This document shows, piece after piece, positions 11,251 through 25,099 of a DNA stretch of 64,000 nt. The notes under the pieces were generated by a model. The model worked only from the letters and a program-made list of their open reading frames with translations. It was not told the origin of the DNA and made no database searches. How positions within the stretch are numbered: position 1 is the first letter of the stretch; the number at the start of each line of letters is the position of its first letter. The translations under genes and the position numbers were made by a program. The DNA lies in the NCBI GenBank assembly GCA_023333565.1, contig JAJKFH010000801.1, positions 806,001 to 870,000 on the forward strand, written 5' to 3'. The stretch comes from Puffinus mauretanicus. Taxonomy: Eukaryota; Chordata; Aves; Procellariiformes; Procellariidae.

Positions 11251-14200
11251 TGTACCTTAGAAGTTAACTATGAATTGAAGAATATAAGCAGTGTGGCAGA
11301 TGTTCTGAAGCAGTGCACAGGTTTAGCAAGTCAAGCGGGAGCTATACAGTTCTATCCTAAAATACACTAAGGTAACCTAAGAGAAAGCCTACTTGGCCAG
11401 CTTTTTTAGAGAAGGTATAGCCAAAATGCCTTGACTTCTGAAATTTTTTTTTCTAAAGCTCATCAAGTAGTAACAGAAAACCAGTATCTGGAGACAATCC
11501 AGAGCCCCTAATCCATCCAGTGACATCTAGGAATTCAGCATGACATAACTTGGCTTCTTACTCAAGGTGCTTAGTGTCCCTTTTCAGATTTGTTCAATGT
11601 GATTTACTTTACTCGTTGACAATGCAAAGCTGAGATGCAAAGAGCAGAAGATTCGGGTACTGCTTCTTTTTAGGCATCATTAATAATCTAGATTAAGAAA
11701 TTACAATCATTTACCTTTCTGCAGCTGTATAGCAAAACTGCACCAAGGACAATAAGGTTTTACTTGACTTGCAGAACCTGTATGATAGGAACTGATTTTT
11801 TTCAGAAGTCCAGAATCTGATTTATTTATAATGCTAGTCTGACTTTTCAGACCAGTGACTGAAAAGCTTTATCACTTCAGGGTGTATTTTTACCTGTGTT
11901 TTTGGCTGTATATAGCACAGGTTAGTGTCATCACATATTGTCATATAAAAGGAGACAAATGTGTCCAATGTCCCTGTGACAATTACAACTACGTTAACAA
12001 GAATATCGGCTAGACATAACCATGGTTGTAAATGTAGGAGATTGATCTGGAAATTAAAAAAATATAAAAATATATTCCATAATTCTGACTTTAGTATCAC
12101 TCTGAAAAACATTTGGTAATTCAAGAAGGGGCCCCTTCATTAGGAAAAAACCTTTAGATTCTCATCTTCCTTGCAGCCACGTGTAGAAATGCAGATCCTT
12201 TGGTAGTGACTCAAAACAGACTTCTTATTACTGATCTCATCCATTTCCAGCTACAAAATCCAAAGAGAACTTGATGAATGAAATGAATCATTGTCCAAAC
12301 CAGACAGACCGATGATCAGTTTAAATTTCATATGGGTTGCCTCCCCAGCAGTCATTCAGCAGAGCATAGCAGCTTGACTTATCCCCCAGAAGATGGAAAA
12401 CAACCTGTCAGGAGGACAAAAACGCAATCCATTCAAACAGCGATCTGTGCTGATAATACTGGTTGAAACTTGACATGATTGAACTGTATGGTGCTTGAAT
12501 AAATGTCCAGTACCTACCAATAGCTCAAAATAGAAGGCAAATTGAAGGGCACATCTCAAGTTTGGAGTTTGGTGTGGAAAGAGGCTGAAATTGAGCTTAT
12601 TATTCACAAAGCTTACCTGAACTATCCAGACCTCCAAGCCCAGGTTGTAAAAGAGATGAAAGTAGTCTTGTAAATTCTCTGGTACTATCTGATTAGTGCT
12701 GGGTCACAGAAGACAGCACAATTTCACTCCCTTTTCTTTGTGCGATTTGGATGGATCCTAGCATATAAAAGGCAAGAGAAGAGTCACAACCTTGCTCAGG
12801 CTGCGGCCAGGCAGGTTTCAAAGTCGCTGCAGGAGTACATACAGCTGTAAAGCTCCAGCGCGGTGCATCAGCTGAACCGTGGGCACCGCCGAGGCGCGTG
12901 CTCTGTGCCTGTGACAAACACAACATATTGCAGTTTAGCTTCATCTTGTTTCACTGCAGGGTAAGCTGAATTAAACCACCCTGCAGCTGGTACAGTGGCT
13001 AAGCTGATGTGCTGTAACATTGTGGTCATGCAAGCACCTTAACTGAAGGCAGGTGAATGACCATTTTCTTTTGAACCGCGAGTGCATTTTTGAAGCTGCC
13101 CCACTTGCTGTCCTCGGGCTCACGTTGCAGAGAGCTCTTGGAGCGTGTCAACTGAACCGCTCGACGGTGGAAATTGTTCCAGAAGACAGGCTCCAGGAGT
13201 GCATCTAATGTGCTGCAGCTGCTAATAGATGGGAACAGACGATGGGAACCAACTTAGAACTCTTCTGAAATAAAACCAGTAAGGCATATATAGTTAGGTC
13301 TATAGTGCTGTTTTTCTCTGCATGTCTACTACTGTTGGGCCACGTTACTCACTATTGTAACGACTGCCATTGTTTCCTCTGGTTTGTATCTTGAAGCCCA
13401 CCAGATCCTAGAAACCTTCTTTAGGTGTCAAAATTGGCTGTGAGCTCCAGATAACCTTCCTGCAAAGGAAATTAAATCTGGGTATTGCTCTTATTGCTGC
13501 AGTGCTTAAAGGGGTCTCAGTTGCAAGCAGAGCAGCAGCGTGGCAGGTACTGTGCAACCCCAGAAGATGAGACAGACCTTGTCCTCGTCAGCCCAACTGT
13601 ACAAGAGTATTGACAGCCCAAGACTATTGCCAACCCCAGCAGTTTAATGGTCATGAATCAGGTTCACATAAGTTTAGACTGCAGTTTTAATTTATTTGTT
13701 TACTTTTCTAATGTTGAAGTCTGGGTTCTTTTAGTTTATCTCCTGGTAAGGGAACCTTTGCTGTTTGTGTTCTCAGATTTTGGGTTTTGGTTTTGTTTTT
13801 TTTTTTTTTTGTTTTTGTTTTTGTTTTTGTTTTTAAGTCAAGGGGAAGGGAAACTATGTTTTGGTAAATGAAAGAAATGGCAGGAAAAATCAGAGGTGGT
13901 GACACTCAAATAAAGCACAAGACAAAACCACTGTTGTTATCCCATTAATGCTGGAATGAAGTTGGCATGCCCTTAGTCTATGAGTATTAATTTCCTCTAA
14001 AAATTCCTTGTTACATTAAAGCCTTGAAGGAAGATTCCTCCTCTCATAAACATAAAAAATCTCAAAGTTATTGAGTAATTTGATCACTCTTCAAAGCCTG
14101 ACTTTCCAAATACTTATGTAGGGGCAAACTTCACTGATCATAAATCTTTAAAGGTGACATCTAATAAGACAAAGTGTTTGAAGACAGACTTTCTGATGGG

Positions 14201-15126
14201 CTTTGAAGTCATAGGAGGCAGAAATTCCTAATTGCTAGGGAATTTCCCTCTAATCAGACTTTTATCAGATCATTCAGCTAAACTTTTAGTATTACTAAAG
14301 CTATTGTGTAAGAAGTAAATGTGCATCCTGGTTCTCACAGGGAGCCTCCTACAGCACAAACAGAAATTATTACACTATTATGTCTTTACAAGAATCCTTA
14401 CAGCTCTTTTCCTGGCTGCCACACTGGATTTTCAACTAGATTGACTATTATAATTTGCTTCCATGCCTGCTGAAGTTGGAGAGAAGTGGTGGGGTTTATG
14501 TCTTTCTTTTGATCATGTTATGCTGTTGCCTAGAAAAAAAAATTTAGACTTTAGAGAGCACAGCAAAGACAGTCAAAAACATTGGCAAATAGTTTGATAT
14601 CTTTACCTTTCCCTCTAAATATGTCACTGTTGTTTCTGACTTGAGTTTGTGGACATATGAGCATTTGGAGCATGGCTATTATTTATCTCTGTGTTCTCAT
14701 AAAGAAAAAATTGATATCAGTATGGATTAAAGCTCTTCAGAGCTGCCTCCCAGATGTGTTTCTATGTCTTTAATGTAAAAAAAAAAAAACCCATCAATAA
14801 AACCAGCAAAGTTAATTGCTTACAGTACTTTAAAACTGAATCTGAAACAAATGAAGTGCATAGAGTCCTTGATGTGAATGGTGCTCTCTTTTGTCACTTG
14901 CAAGGCAGACAGATTTTTTTTATCTTATATGGCAGGACTCCAGCCATAACTGTCTGGCAGCAGAAAACCTTCTCTGAACATAGAGCCAAATGCTGTAGAT
15001 ATAGTTCTCTGGGAAATGCAGTGGCTGATAAAGGTTTTTTGAGAGTAATAAAAGTAATACTTAGCTCTTGTGTAAAGTTTCCATTTCCAGATTGCTCTGC
15101 AAATCTGAGCTAACCCACCATTTCCC
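11251..15126. other. unique sequence, no gene seen
   Basis: No exon or recognised repeat other than the T/G-rich simple repeat at 13785-13834. Two modest CpG clusters occur near 12800-12905 and 13075-13165. Neither sits beside a TATA box or an open frame that would support a promoter call. Confidence 0.55.
13785..13834. repeat. (TTTTTG)n simple repeat
   Basis: A T run flanked by tandem GTTTTT units. The complementary strand gives a spurious lysine/threonine-rich open frame. Confidence 0.85.
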
Positions 15127-15180
15127 TGGCAGTGAGATAACAGCCATTACCCCCATTTTACAGATGGGGAAGGTATAAAA
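15127..15180 (-). repeat. possible MIR-type SINE remnant
   Basis: The stretch with CCCCCATTTTACAGATGGGG resembles the complement of the MIR phrase ending in TGTAAAATGGGG. Only about 50 bp is recognisable and there is no tRNA-derived head. MIR relics are known but rare in birds, and the match is from memory. Confidence 0.3.
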
Positions 15181-18100
15181 CCATCATTATGTTTGAAATT
15201 ACTGGGTTTAGTATTTGTGAAAATCTTATACAAAAATATGGATGTGTCTGAGGGCTGATGTTGGTCCTGCTCAGATCAATGTAATTTCAAAATTTCATTT
15301 TAATGGATCTCAGGGGCTGTGCCCTCTTTTGCAATGGGAGTCATGCACTCATAACTTTATTACCAAACAATTGGAGTTAGGGTCGTTGTTTGATGTGTAC
15401 AAATATATGTTTGCTCAGCTGAGCTAGGTTTACTCAAGCCTAACTTTGATGAGCAAATACTATTTGTAAATGACGTGGCTGTTCCTTAAAATATCCCTGT
15501 CTAAGCACTGTGGTGGCTGTTCATGACTGAATACTTTATTTGCGTTAAAACTAAAAATTTATGTGTTTTCAATCCAAGTTGTCAATGTTTGAATGTTTTC
15601 AAGCTTTTGGTGAAAACTAAAAAAGGAAAGTTTTCAGTTGTAAAACAGAACAGTTCAAGCAAAATTTGCCAAAAAAACCTGCCAGCTCCTCATGGCAGTT
15701 AGGTTTTTTTCTGTCTTCCTTTCATTGTAACACCACCACTCTCCTCAGCAAGACAGATTTTCCTATTTATCTACCCCCAACCTACTGTTTTCAAAATACT
15801 TTTGAGCCAGGGACTTCATACGGGCCACCTTCAGTCCCATGATGGGACAGACTTCATGTAAAATCTAAAGGGCCTAGAGCATTTAATCTCAGCTTGAGCT
15901 GGGGAGGTGATCTTCAGAAAAATGGGCAATATTTTGGAAAATTATGGTTTGTCAAAACCAAAAGCATTTGCTAGAAAAATGTCTATCTCGCAGAAGGATT
16001 TTTCTGCCAGTTGTATAGAAAGAGAAACCTACTTACTGTAAATAGCCAGCAGCTATTCTAAAGTGAAATGATGAAAATCTATTGAAGAAGAAAATTTTCA
16101 TTTTTCAGTGAAACCAGTGATGGTTAAGTGAGACCCACATAGCTGAAATCTCAGTGTCCCATTCAAGGCCAGTGACCATGAAGGATTTTGACATGGTGAA
16201 CTCCAGACTGGATTGCGCACAACGTGTGCTTTATTTTGAGTACATTCTTGCATTTGTACTCTCCTCGTTTGAAAGGCTAGCCCTTTATATTTTACAGCAT
16301 AAAGATGGATAGGCCTGATATTTTTTCACTAATGGTGACCGTTGAGGTTGTTCTCATTCATGTAAGTGTCTAATCCTTTAATGATTATAACTAAGTGGTT
16401 TGTTAGGTGAGCCAGGATTCCCCAGCTCTTTTGATTTATTAGTAATTTAAAGTAAAATAATTAGCCTCTTCTGTATGGAGCAAAATGCCTTTTTGGTATT
16501 CAAGGGAATGCAAATGAATGAAAGTATTAAACACACTTTATCTCAGCAGCTCTTCAGATGCAATTATGGTCTCCAAGAACTTGTAACACTCGCACCTTTT
16601 AATATGAAATCCAATTCAGCATCTGATAGCAATATGTCATAGACCATACATGAAAGCAAGTATTCAGGAATGGACATATGATCTGTCATATACACTGGAT
16701 ATACTTTAATTTTTTCTTTTTATAAGAAATCATGCAGAACTCTCTACCTGTATGCATACACATTTAAAGCTGTTCAAGTTGCAAAATAAATATCTCAAAA
16801 AGTTAAGAAGTGCCGGTATAAAAGAATCACGCTCAGTCTTTCTTTGGTCACTTTGGGCATAAGCTGTCATGGTATTGATATTAGTAACTTGTAAGCGTAG
16901 TCGATATTTTAATTTCCACAGGATTTCTATTTCTATGTTTCAAGACCAACAGCTTTCCCATTCCTTTTTGTGCCCTTAGTTGTCACCTGCTGTAGAAGGA
17001 GCAGTGAGAGGGAAAGTTTTGCTCAGCTCCTGCAATCTTGAGTTAGACCCTTCTCAGTACAAGCAGTGTATTCAGAAATGCAGAAATTAAAGTAGACACA
17101 CAAACATGGTTGCATACCCGTGTGTTTTGTAAACTCAAACCAGATCCAACCTCGAAATTTCCTTAATCATCTGGGTTGGAGTGAGGTAAAGGAATTTTGC
17201 ACTTACTGACTAAAAGGGGAGGCTGAGGGAAATGTGCGCCATAGGTGGATATGCTAGGCTGACACCTGATTTTCCCTTCAGGAGTATTTAGTAAAGAAGC
17301 AGCAGTGCGTCATGAGGTGGCGGTAAGTATACAATGACAAGTGCAGTCCTGTATGACTGATTTCTGAGGCACAGAAATATTTCCAATTCAGGTGTGATTG
17401 TTAGTCAGCAGAATCTACGGCGAATGCTTATAACCACATGTATTTTACAGCCTGCTCCCGATTTCTTCCTAATCATTTGCATGAACCCTGTAATAATGGG
17501 CGCAGGTGTGTTCTTATATGGTAAAATAAAAACAGTAGCTCCGTATTCTTCATTTCACTAAAAGCAGGTACATTTTCTGTGCAGCTCATTAGTCACGGAG
17601 TGAACGAGAAATAGGAACGTGACATGCAGCCCCATCTGATGGCAATATTTTGCTGTGAGTGCACTGGGCATGTGGTGGCTGAGCGGGTATCTGGGTGACA
17701 GGTGTGCAAAGAGCAACCTCAGGTTGCAATGAGCTAACCCCAGCAAAGCCTCAGGTGAGAAGAAATATGAAGTGGCCCATAAGTTACAAACCTGCTGCTG
17801 GTACTATAGGTGTGCTGCTCCTAGTGCTATCTACAACGTGCCAGCACTCTGCAGAGGTTCAAGACTGGATGGTTTTTGGGTTATGGACCTTAGATTCCTC
17901 TTGGGTAACCAGTCACTGAAGCCAACTACCTTTGCACAGGAATTAAGAGGGAAAGAGGGCTTTAAGAACAAGCCCATGTGAAGGGCAGGGTCTGGCAGTT
18001 GGAACAGGGCACCAAGTGGAAGGAAGTCTGGATGGTACTGTACAAGTAGCTGGAAAATGGACCGGGATGGTAGCAATGTTGACGTGAAGAATGTAATGAG

Positions 18101-18999
18101 GCACTCATAAAAGAAGGAGAAATAAGAATGCACAAGTTATCTACCCTGAAATACTCTGAGATATATGAATAGCAGACTGAGAAAGCTACCTCCTAACACA
18201 ACCCAAAGAACTTGGAGGACCCACGCTTCTTCAATTCACCCAGAAACAGTCTGCATTAGAAAGCCCTAATCCAGTTTGGATTCAGCTCGAACCTCTTATT
18301 AAAAAAGTCCTCTTGTTTCCAATTCTGTGTCCTACTATAACCCAACAACATTCTTCCCACTAGGATCAGCAATCGGATCACGCACCTGAAAGACTGTGAC
18401 ACCCACCAGAGACAGAGATGTGACACTGAGACACTTCACGTGCAGGCCATTTCCCTTGTCCTGTAAAAATTTGGGGAGGGCAAGAGTAGCTGGATGTTAA
18501 TGATGCAAATGGCACCTTAACAAGTCTGTGCAACAAAAGAGGTGAATTTTTGCTGTTAGTTGCACCTATGTGAACCCAAGGAAAATTGCCCTGGATTTCC
18601 AGCATGACTCACAAGAGCAGAACTTAATCTATTCTTTGTTTTTGTTCTCGCTTGCATTTGTCTTTGTCCTATCTGCTTTCCTCCATGCTCTAAACCCACT
18701 TTCATCTTTTAGAGCATCTCAAAGCATTTCACAAATGTAGTTAATTAGCAGTTTCAGACCAGCCTTTAAGAATAGGCCTTTATCTAATGCACCAAGGCTA
18801 GAGTGGTTTGCCCTGCTTGCTTTGGATCTGCAGGATGATGGCTGTCTGCTGGACAAAATGGGTATGTGCTTATTAAAGCTGACACCAGGAATGATTTTTT
18901 TTTCTCTGGTGAAGGATGAAGTTTAGCTACCATGATGACTGTCCTCATCCCTCCCTGCTGTCTGTTCTAGCTTTTAAATATCCGTACAGCAAGAGAGTT
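15181..18999. other. unique sequence, no gene seen
   Basis: AT-rich, no recognised element. The interval 16370-16640 is rich in TAAT and POU-like motifs (an ATGCAAAT octamer at 16508-16515) and a reverse octamer ATTTGCAT lies at 17474-17481. These would be compatible with conserved regulatory sequence but are also expected by chance in AT-rich DNA. Confidence 0.5.
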
Positions 19000-19490
19000 T
19001 CCCCAGTGTCCAAACACCCATTTGTGTAGCTTAAGACTCTTAGTTCTCCTAGCTATAGCAGGCATGAAGAACAGTTTATTTCTGTCTTTTTTTTTGTATA
19101 TATCTTTTATGTTGTTGATGTTTGTTGTCTCAGTCTCCTCTTTCCAAACTGAACTGACCCCATGCTTTAAGTCTTTCCTATAGGTCATGTTTTCTAGAGC
19201 TCTTGTTGTTCTCGACTCTCTCTGATCCATGCATTCCTTGAACTGTGATGCTCAAAGCAGAACATACTGCTTTCTTAGGGATTTGGTCAGCTTTGAGTTG
19301 CAAAGAAGCAATTCTGTTTGTATTTCAAGAGTTATTTTATGTTTTTCTGTTGTTGTTGTTTTTATAGCAGTTTGACATTTACTTATGTTTACTTTGTGAT
19401 CCTCTAGAAAGTCCAAATCCTTTTTGTAGAATAGCTGCATAACCAGCTGCTTCCCAGCTTTTATACTGTTGATTATTTTGTGGAGTTTGT
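19000..19490 (-). mobile_element. ancient CR1 LINE fragment, reverse
   Basis: The plus strand reads as the complement of CR1 ORF2. Phrases such as AGTCTCCTCTTTCCAAACTG, TTTCCTATAGGTCATG with TTTTCTAGAGCTCTTGTTG, and GAACTGTGATGCTCAAAGCA match, in order, the antisense of CR1 segments coding the C-terminal part of the reverse transcriptase. Near 19370-19470 the complement of the region ending CTTTTTGTAGAATAGCTGC is also recognisable. It is heavily diverged with many indels and no open frame. Edges are approximate. Confidence 0.65.
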
Positions 19491-22400
19491 TGTGCTCTGC
19501 ATTATGCTCCTTACAGGCTGCTTCTCCAAGGGGATAGTTTTATCCATTCTTCAGACTGAAAGGCACAATGTACCAGCCTTAGTTTATAAACATGCTAACC
19601 ATATTCACTGCACTTCTGGCTGGTTTAGTGTCCAAGAAGAGTGTACCTGTATCTGCAAGAAATTTGGAAAAAAGCATATAATTTTTGCTTTAACTTGAGC
19701 ATCTTTTATCCCATTCATGGGTAATATATGTACACACTGTTAAATACTGACATGGAACCATTTTGGAACAGAGCAAAGTTCAGATCTAAAAGGATAAGGG
19801 AGAATGTAGTTCATTGTAGCACTTTTTCTAGTGGAGTTTTATTGAAATCCATAGAAACATTCAGAATTTGATGTCCTGGTATTTTCTGAGGTTGAAGTGG
19901 TGGACTGTAGTATTTCCCACCAGCTCTAGATCAGAGCTCAGTTACAGCAGGGCTCTTTTCACATGCCAAGTTATATAGGAGATTTAGGATCTTCCTGCTC
20001 TCTCTTCTTTGCATGAGCCTGAGGATGGTAACTACTGGTAATTAGTAACTAATGGAAATTAATACATGACTAATATAGGGAAATAACTTAGGTCCTGCTT
20101 ATGTTCTTTTGTAGTGAACAACACTTGCACTTACATGATTGTTATTATCACAGCTCTGATAGAATAAGAGAACTGGGCCTGTAGATCAATTTGCAATCAA
20201 AAAAAAATATTCAGTCTGGAGGAAACCGCTTCAGTGATTGAAGTATCCTAAACATTTTAATCGAAATGCAGTATTGTTCACTCAATGACGATGCCAAGCG
20301 TTGATGCTGCATAAGCCAGTGTCACAGCTGTCATTCTTCACAACTTCCAGTAGGACAAGAATCCTGCAAGTGAAGTCAGTCTTCTGCAGTCTGCATGTCT
20401 GTGTCTGGCTGAATTTTCACTTAATTGTGTCCTCTTGGCTGGATGTAGTTTTGCGCTGTCATGTACTGCAGATCCCCTGAGCTAGTAGTTTCAGCAAATA
20501 CAACCCTGTCCTCTGAGCTCACGGGGTGCTCCACGCTGTCTGCTGGCTACAGGTAACATCAAATCGAATTACTACAGCTCGCTCTCAGGTGCCAATTAAA
20601 AATGATCCTAAAATGTGTTGTGGTACATAGCCTGAGAAACCTGACAGCTGCGTTATGAAAAGTAGGAAGATTAGCATTCTCCCATAATCACTGAGAAATT
20701 CCCAGTAACACAGTATTTCTGAATGATAAATATAAATAATATATGCATTTTTTACACATATGTTTTAAAATATACAACCTATTTAGGAGCTGGAATTACA
20801 TCTCTAAAATCCCTGTGAACTCTGCTTCACTTCTTCCCATCTCAGTTACATAAATCTTACTTAGGGGAACTATTTGCAAACTCAAGCAGGGGATTTCAAG
20901 CCTATGTGAGCACCTCCTGCCCATCTCGCAGTGGATCAATCAATACCACAGCAGCACGATAATGCTCTGCATCAAAAATTCTACAGAAGCCTTATCAAGA
21001 CCTACCAGGGAATGAAGTCATAAAGTGTTATTTTGAGTGCAAAGGCTGGCCACACATTTTGAGAGTGAGGTTGTTAGTCTCAGCACTGTCAAAAAGTGTG
21101 GTACCTGGGGAAGAAATAAAAAATAATATCGGCTTGCTTTTGTTTTTATAGATATGGCTGGGGAATGCAGTATTTCCTTCTCTTAATCCTGCTTCTGCCT
21201 TCCTCAACAGATTTCCCACCATCATGGTGTAATAGGTCAAGTTAATAACTGATAGTGCCAGAAGAAGGCATATGGTTTTTTTTTCCCCTTCTTTCTGTGT
21301 ACTTTTGCGTGGCTGTCCATTTGTGGTATTTGTATTTTACAGATTACCCTGCAGAACTTGGTTCCTAAGGCAGAAGAAGAAAAACATTGTTATAGAATAT
21401 TCAAATCTGTTATGCATATTTCGAAGCTGACTCTTCAGCATCTTGTTGCAATGCTGCCACTTCTGCCTTGAAAACTAAGTCGAAAGTGCCTACTGCAAAT
21501 GCAAATAGCTGTAAAAGCGTGCAAGGCAACATGCTATCTAGCACTGTGACTCTAAAGTTTTAAGAGGGAAGAAGCAAAATTGTATTTTAACCTCCAAAGC
21601 ATTGCTTTTGCTTGCTCTTGCTTCTGTTGGGGAAGATATCGTCATAATCACTTCCGATAGAATTCTTATTAGTCTCTTATAGTATTTACGTTAATCAGGG
21701 CCAAACAGCTGACTTAACATGATTCATGTAGAAATCAAGAACAGACTGTGTCTCTTATCACAGCATCAGTGTGATGGCTAATTAAAAGCTAATCAAGTGG
21801 TCTCCCAGCAGTTCTGGGCCATAACTTACCACTGTAGCCAGCATGATGGATTAAAGAGTAATTCTGCCTGATAAGATAGACTCCATGCTGTTTTTCCTCC
21901 TTTTAATTCAAATGGTAGGATTTCATCCTTTTGGTAAGACAGATGATGCCATTTCAGAATATTGTATGTTTGTGGGTAGATTTAGGAGGGGAGAATATGG
22001 TAATAAGGCACAGGGAAAAAGAGAAAGAGGTTGTTGATAGAGCAATAAAATACAGCACAGCAAGCTGGGCAAAATAGCAATCTTAGACCTAACCCCTTTT
22101 GAACCAGAGCCACAGTTTGGTGCAGTTCAGCCCGTGCATCCTCATGGATGCTCTGAGAGCTGGTGTTGAGTTTTTTTCTGACAGAAGGGTTTCAATACAG
22201 CTTCTTTTCCCTCCCTCCTCATTTCCTACTTCCTATTTCCTACTTTTCTCCTTTGAGAGAATCTCACCCACTTGGAAAGCAAAAGTCCAAAGCTCAGAAA
22301 CTACAGGCTAGCTAGTGTAAATCGTCACAGTACCTCTGGAGACTTTGTTAGCTGCGAATCTGCTCTGTGATGTGTCTGTATGAATGGTGAAACTGTCTGG

Positions 22401-23054
22401 ATTGATGGGGATGCACATAAAAGTTTGCACTGATTATCCTCTTGACTCAGTATTAACTTGGATTTACGGTTCTAGCAAGAGCTGCCAACCCCAGCCGTTA
22501 GCTATCCTGGACCATTCTCTAGTAACACAAATGGAAACACAGGTGCACCTCAAAGTGACTGTGGCTGTGGATAAGTCTATGCCGCAGCAGGTATGGCCCT
22601 GCAGAGACTGTGGCTCACAGATAAGGCTCCACTTGGAGCAGATGCACCCTAAGGGACTGCAGCCTGTGGAGAAGTTAAGGTAAAAAACACACAGTGTAGA
22701 CTAATCACGGGAAAAGTGAATTATTTAGAATTCAAGCCTCTTGAAGGCCTTAGTGAAGTTGTTTAAGATGTATCATCCTACACCTACTAACATTAAAAAG
22801 ATACTATGTTAAATTAAAATGCATAATTCAGACTGTTATTTAAAGCTAAATGCATACTTCAGAGAGGCTGATTTCCACTAAGGCCAGGACGAACTGGGCT
22901 GAACAACGATAGGCGTGTTTTCTTGGTTTATCACGACTTCCCAAAGTTGTTAATGGCAATCTCTGACAAGAACACGCCTTTACTGTCTGTCCTCAAAGCA
23001 GTGCCATTGGACTGCTTACATCAGTGAAGGAAAAACCACTCTCTTCTCCTCAGC
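19491..23054. other. unique sequence, no gene seen
   Basis: No coding or repeat family recognised. It contains an AT-rich block at 20690-20790, homeodomain-site-rich sequence at 21690-21870 (TAATTAAAAGCTAAT near 21779-21793), and an inverted repeat at 22911-22979. Confidence 0.5.
22911..22979. repeat. CpG-containing inverted repeat
   Basis: AGGCGTGTTTTCTTG (22911-22925) can pair with CAAGAACACGCCT (22967-22979), giving 13 base pairs with a two-T bulge around a roughly 41-base loop. The loop holds a smaller ACTT/AAGT hairpin. GC content of the stem is above the local average. Confidence 0.6.
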
Positions 23055-23090
23055 AAACTGACTTGCCCAGGGTCAGTATAAATGATGCAC
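23055..23090 (-). repeat. possible MIR-type SINE remnant
   Basis: GACTTGCCCAGGGTCA at about 23060-23075 resembles the complement of the conserved MIR phrase TGACCTTGGGCAAGTC. Only this core is visible, so the call is weak. Confidence 0.25.
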
Positions 23091-24470
23091 AGCACCGACA
23101 AGTTCAGGATGGTATCAGTGCTTGTTTTCAGTAAATGATATGACCTTGTATTTGATTCTATGACATTCATCATTAGTGATAATTAGGTGTGTGCTGCATC
23201 CTATAGCTTGTAACTTTTCTCTACCCAGCATTTTCTCTTCATTCTCCTTCACTGCTTAATTTTCCAGAGTTCTTCCTAGAGCACATTACACCAGAAATAC
23301 ACGGTTATACTCAAGCTTTTACTTCTACTTGACAAAGAATATGAAGCACATGGTTAGCTTAGAATAGACCTGAAAATGATCAACTATTAAGAAACTCCTA
23401 GATTTTACTACTTGCAGTTCATGTAATTAATACCTTACTGTTTAGAAACACTTCAAACAGCACTCTTGGAGGGATGGTGTCCTTGCTGCAAACCACCAAC
23501 TCTAAATAACAGGTTACTTTTTTGTTGGCCAGTGTTACCTCTTTGTTCCTTACACACTTGTACTAAAGTAAGATACAGACTATTAACACATATGTTTCTT
23601 TATAAGCAATAACGTCAGTAGTGAACTTGAATTTAGAGAATCACTAGACTCCTTGAAAGTGCAGCTGCAGCACGGAAACTTAATATTGCTGTAGGCCAGA
23701 GCAGCGGTCCGTCTTGCTCAGTACTGTCTCTGGGAGTGGGACGTAGTAGATGCAATATAAGACCAAGCAATTTGGAGTGATATTTTCCACCATATTCTTC
23801 CAGCCCCTCATGGAACGTGGCGCAGCAAATTCCTTAACCAGAGGTGGTAGGTCTTTACATTTAACATCCCTTTCTCTATTAATTTGTCTTATTGTTTTGA
23901 AAGATATTTGTATTAAAATTTCATGTAACAATAATTTCTACAAATTCCGGAGGCTAGACAGCTCCAGTTAGCGTTGGATGCTGACCTCTGTGCCATGCTT
24001 TACACTGGGCGGCAGGGCTCTCTTATATGGAGGGATATGATCTAGGAGTCAGGACACTGACTATGTTAGATTTTAGTTTTATAGTGAAGGAGTTTGGGAT
24101 AGGCATTGTCTTCCTCCACAGTAGGGCAACAGCCCTTCTCCAGTGCTGTGCCAGCTCTGGGCAGCCTTGCATGGTGGCCCCCAAGGGATCGACTGTTCTC
24201 ATGTTCCTCCTGGCATTCACCTGTGTGAAGAAAGATGCTTTTATGACGAACCTCTGTGTTGCTCCAACAAACCGTGCACTCGTTTCTCAAATCAGTGCTG
24301 TACTGATTCTGCAATCTAGCTGATTTTCTGCCCTTCCATGGCAATGACTGGTCTCTTAACAGGCAATAATAAAACTTGACCTATAGACCATTTTTTTCCC
24401 CCAATAATGATTATATTTTAATGTGGAAATAAATACTCTCATGGAAAACTTTTCTCAAAAGGAGAAGGAA

Positions 24471-24512
24471 TAAAAATAAATAAATAAAGAAAGAGAGAAG
24501 GAAGAGTGGAAA
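24471..24512. repeat. (TAAA)n followed by GA-rich tract
   Basis: Tandem TAAA units pass into an AAAGAGAGAAGG purine tract. Confidence 0.8.
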
Positions 24513-25084
24513 GAAAATGGGACTTACTCTTCTTATTCTGTTCCCTGTGACCTGACAATAATTTATGTGCAGTATTAAGTAAAAGAAAAGTTGCCATAAA
24601 GTTCATATTGTCTCCGTCTTGAGGGAATGATAATTGTAAAATTGCAAAACCCAGATCCAGTTTACTGTTATAAATGGATTGTATATATGAATAGCTTTTG
24701 GAGGTAAGTGGTGAAACTGTTGCTTATGAAGGTGCTTATTTTATATTGCTTTTGCATGCAGGGCAATCATCTCCACTTGTTTGTGGTTTTTATTAAATAT
24801 GATGCCCACTCATATGTTATGAGAAATGTTTATGCAAAGTAATCTATTTGATTGGGCAACTCAATATTTACCTAATGAATATATATTGCATATGATTAAT
24901 CTTCTTATATTTTACTGTTCAAAACATTTAAAAAAAGAATATAACCAGAGTGGGCAGCTTCATGCTATGCAATAAAATGCAAATGAATAGAGGCTTTTAG
25001 CAAAGGTGTTTGAACTTACAGCTCATGGCTGGCTTGCAATGTTTTGCTTTCAGACAAAATGAGTTTTTTCAAAGAATTCTTTTT

Positions 25085-25099
25085 TCTTCTTCTTCTTCT
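25085..25099. repeat. (TTC)n microsatellite
   Basis: Five TTC units following a T run. Confidence 0.8.
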
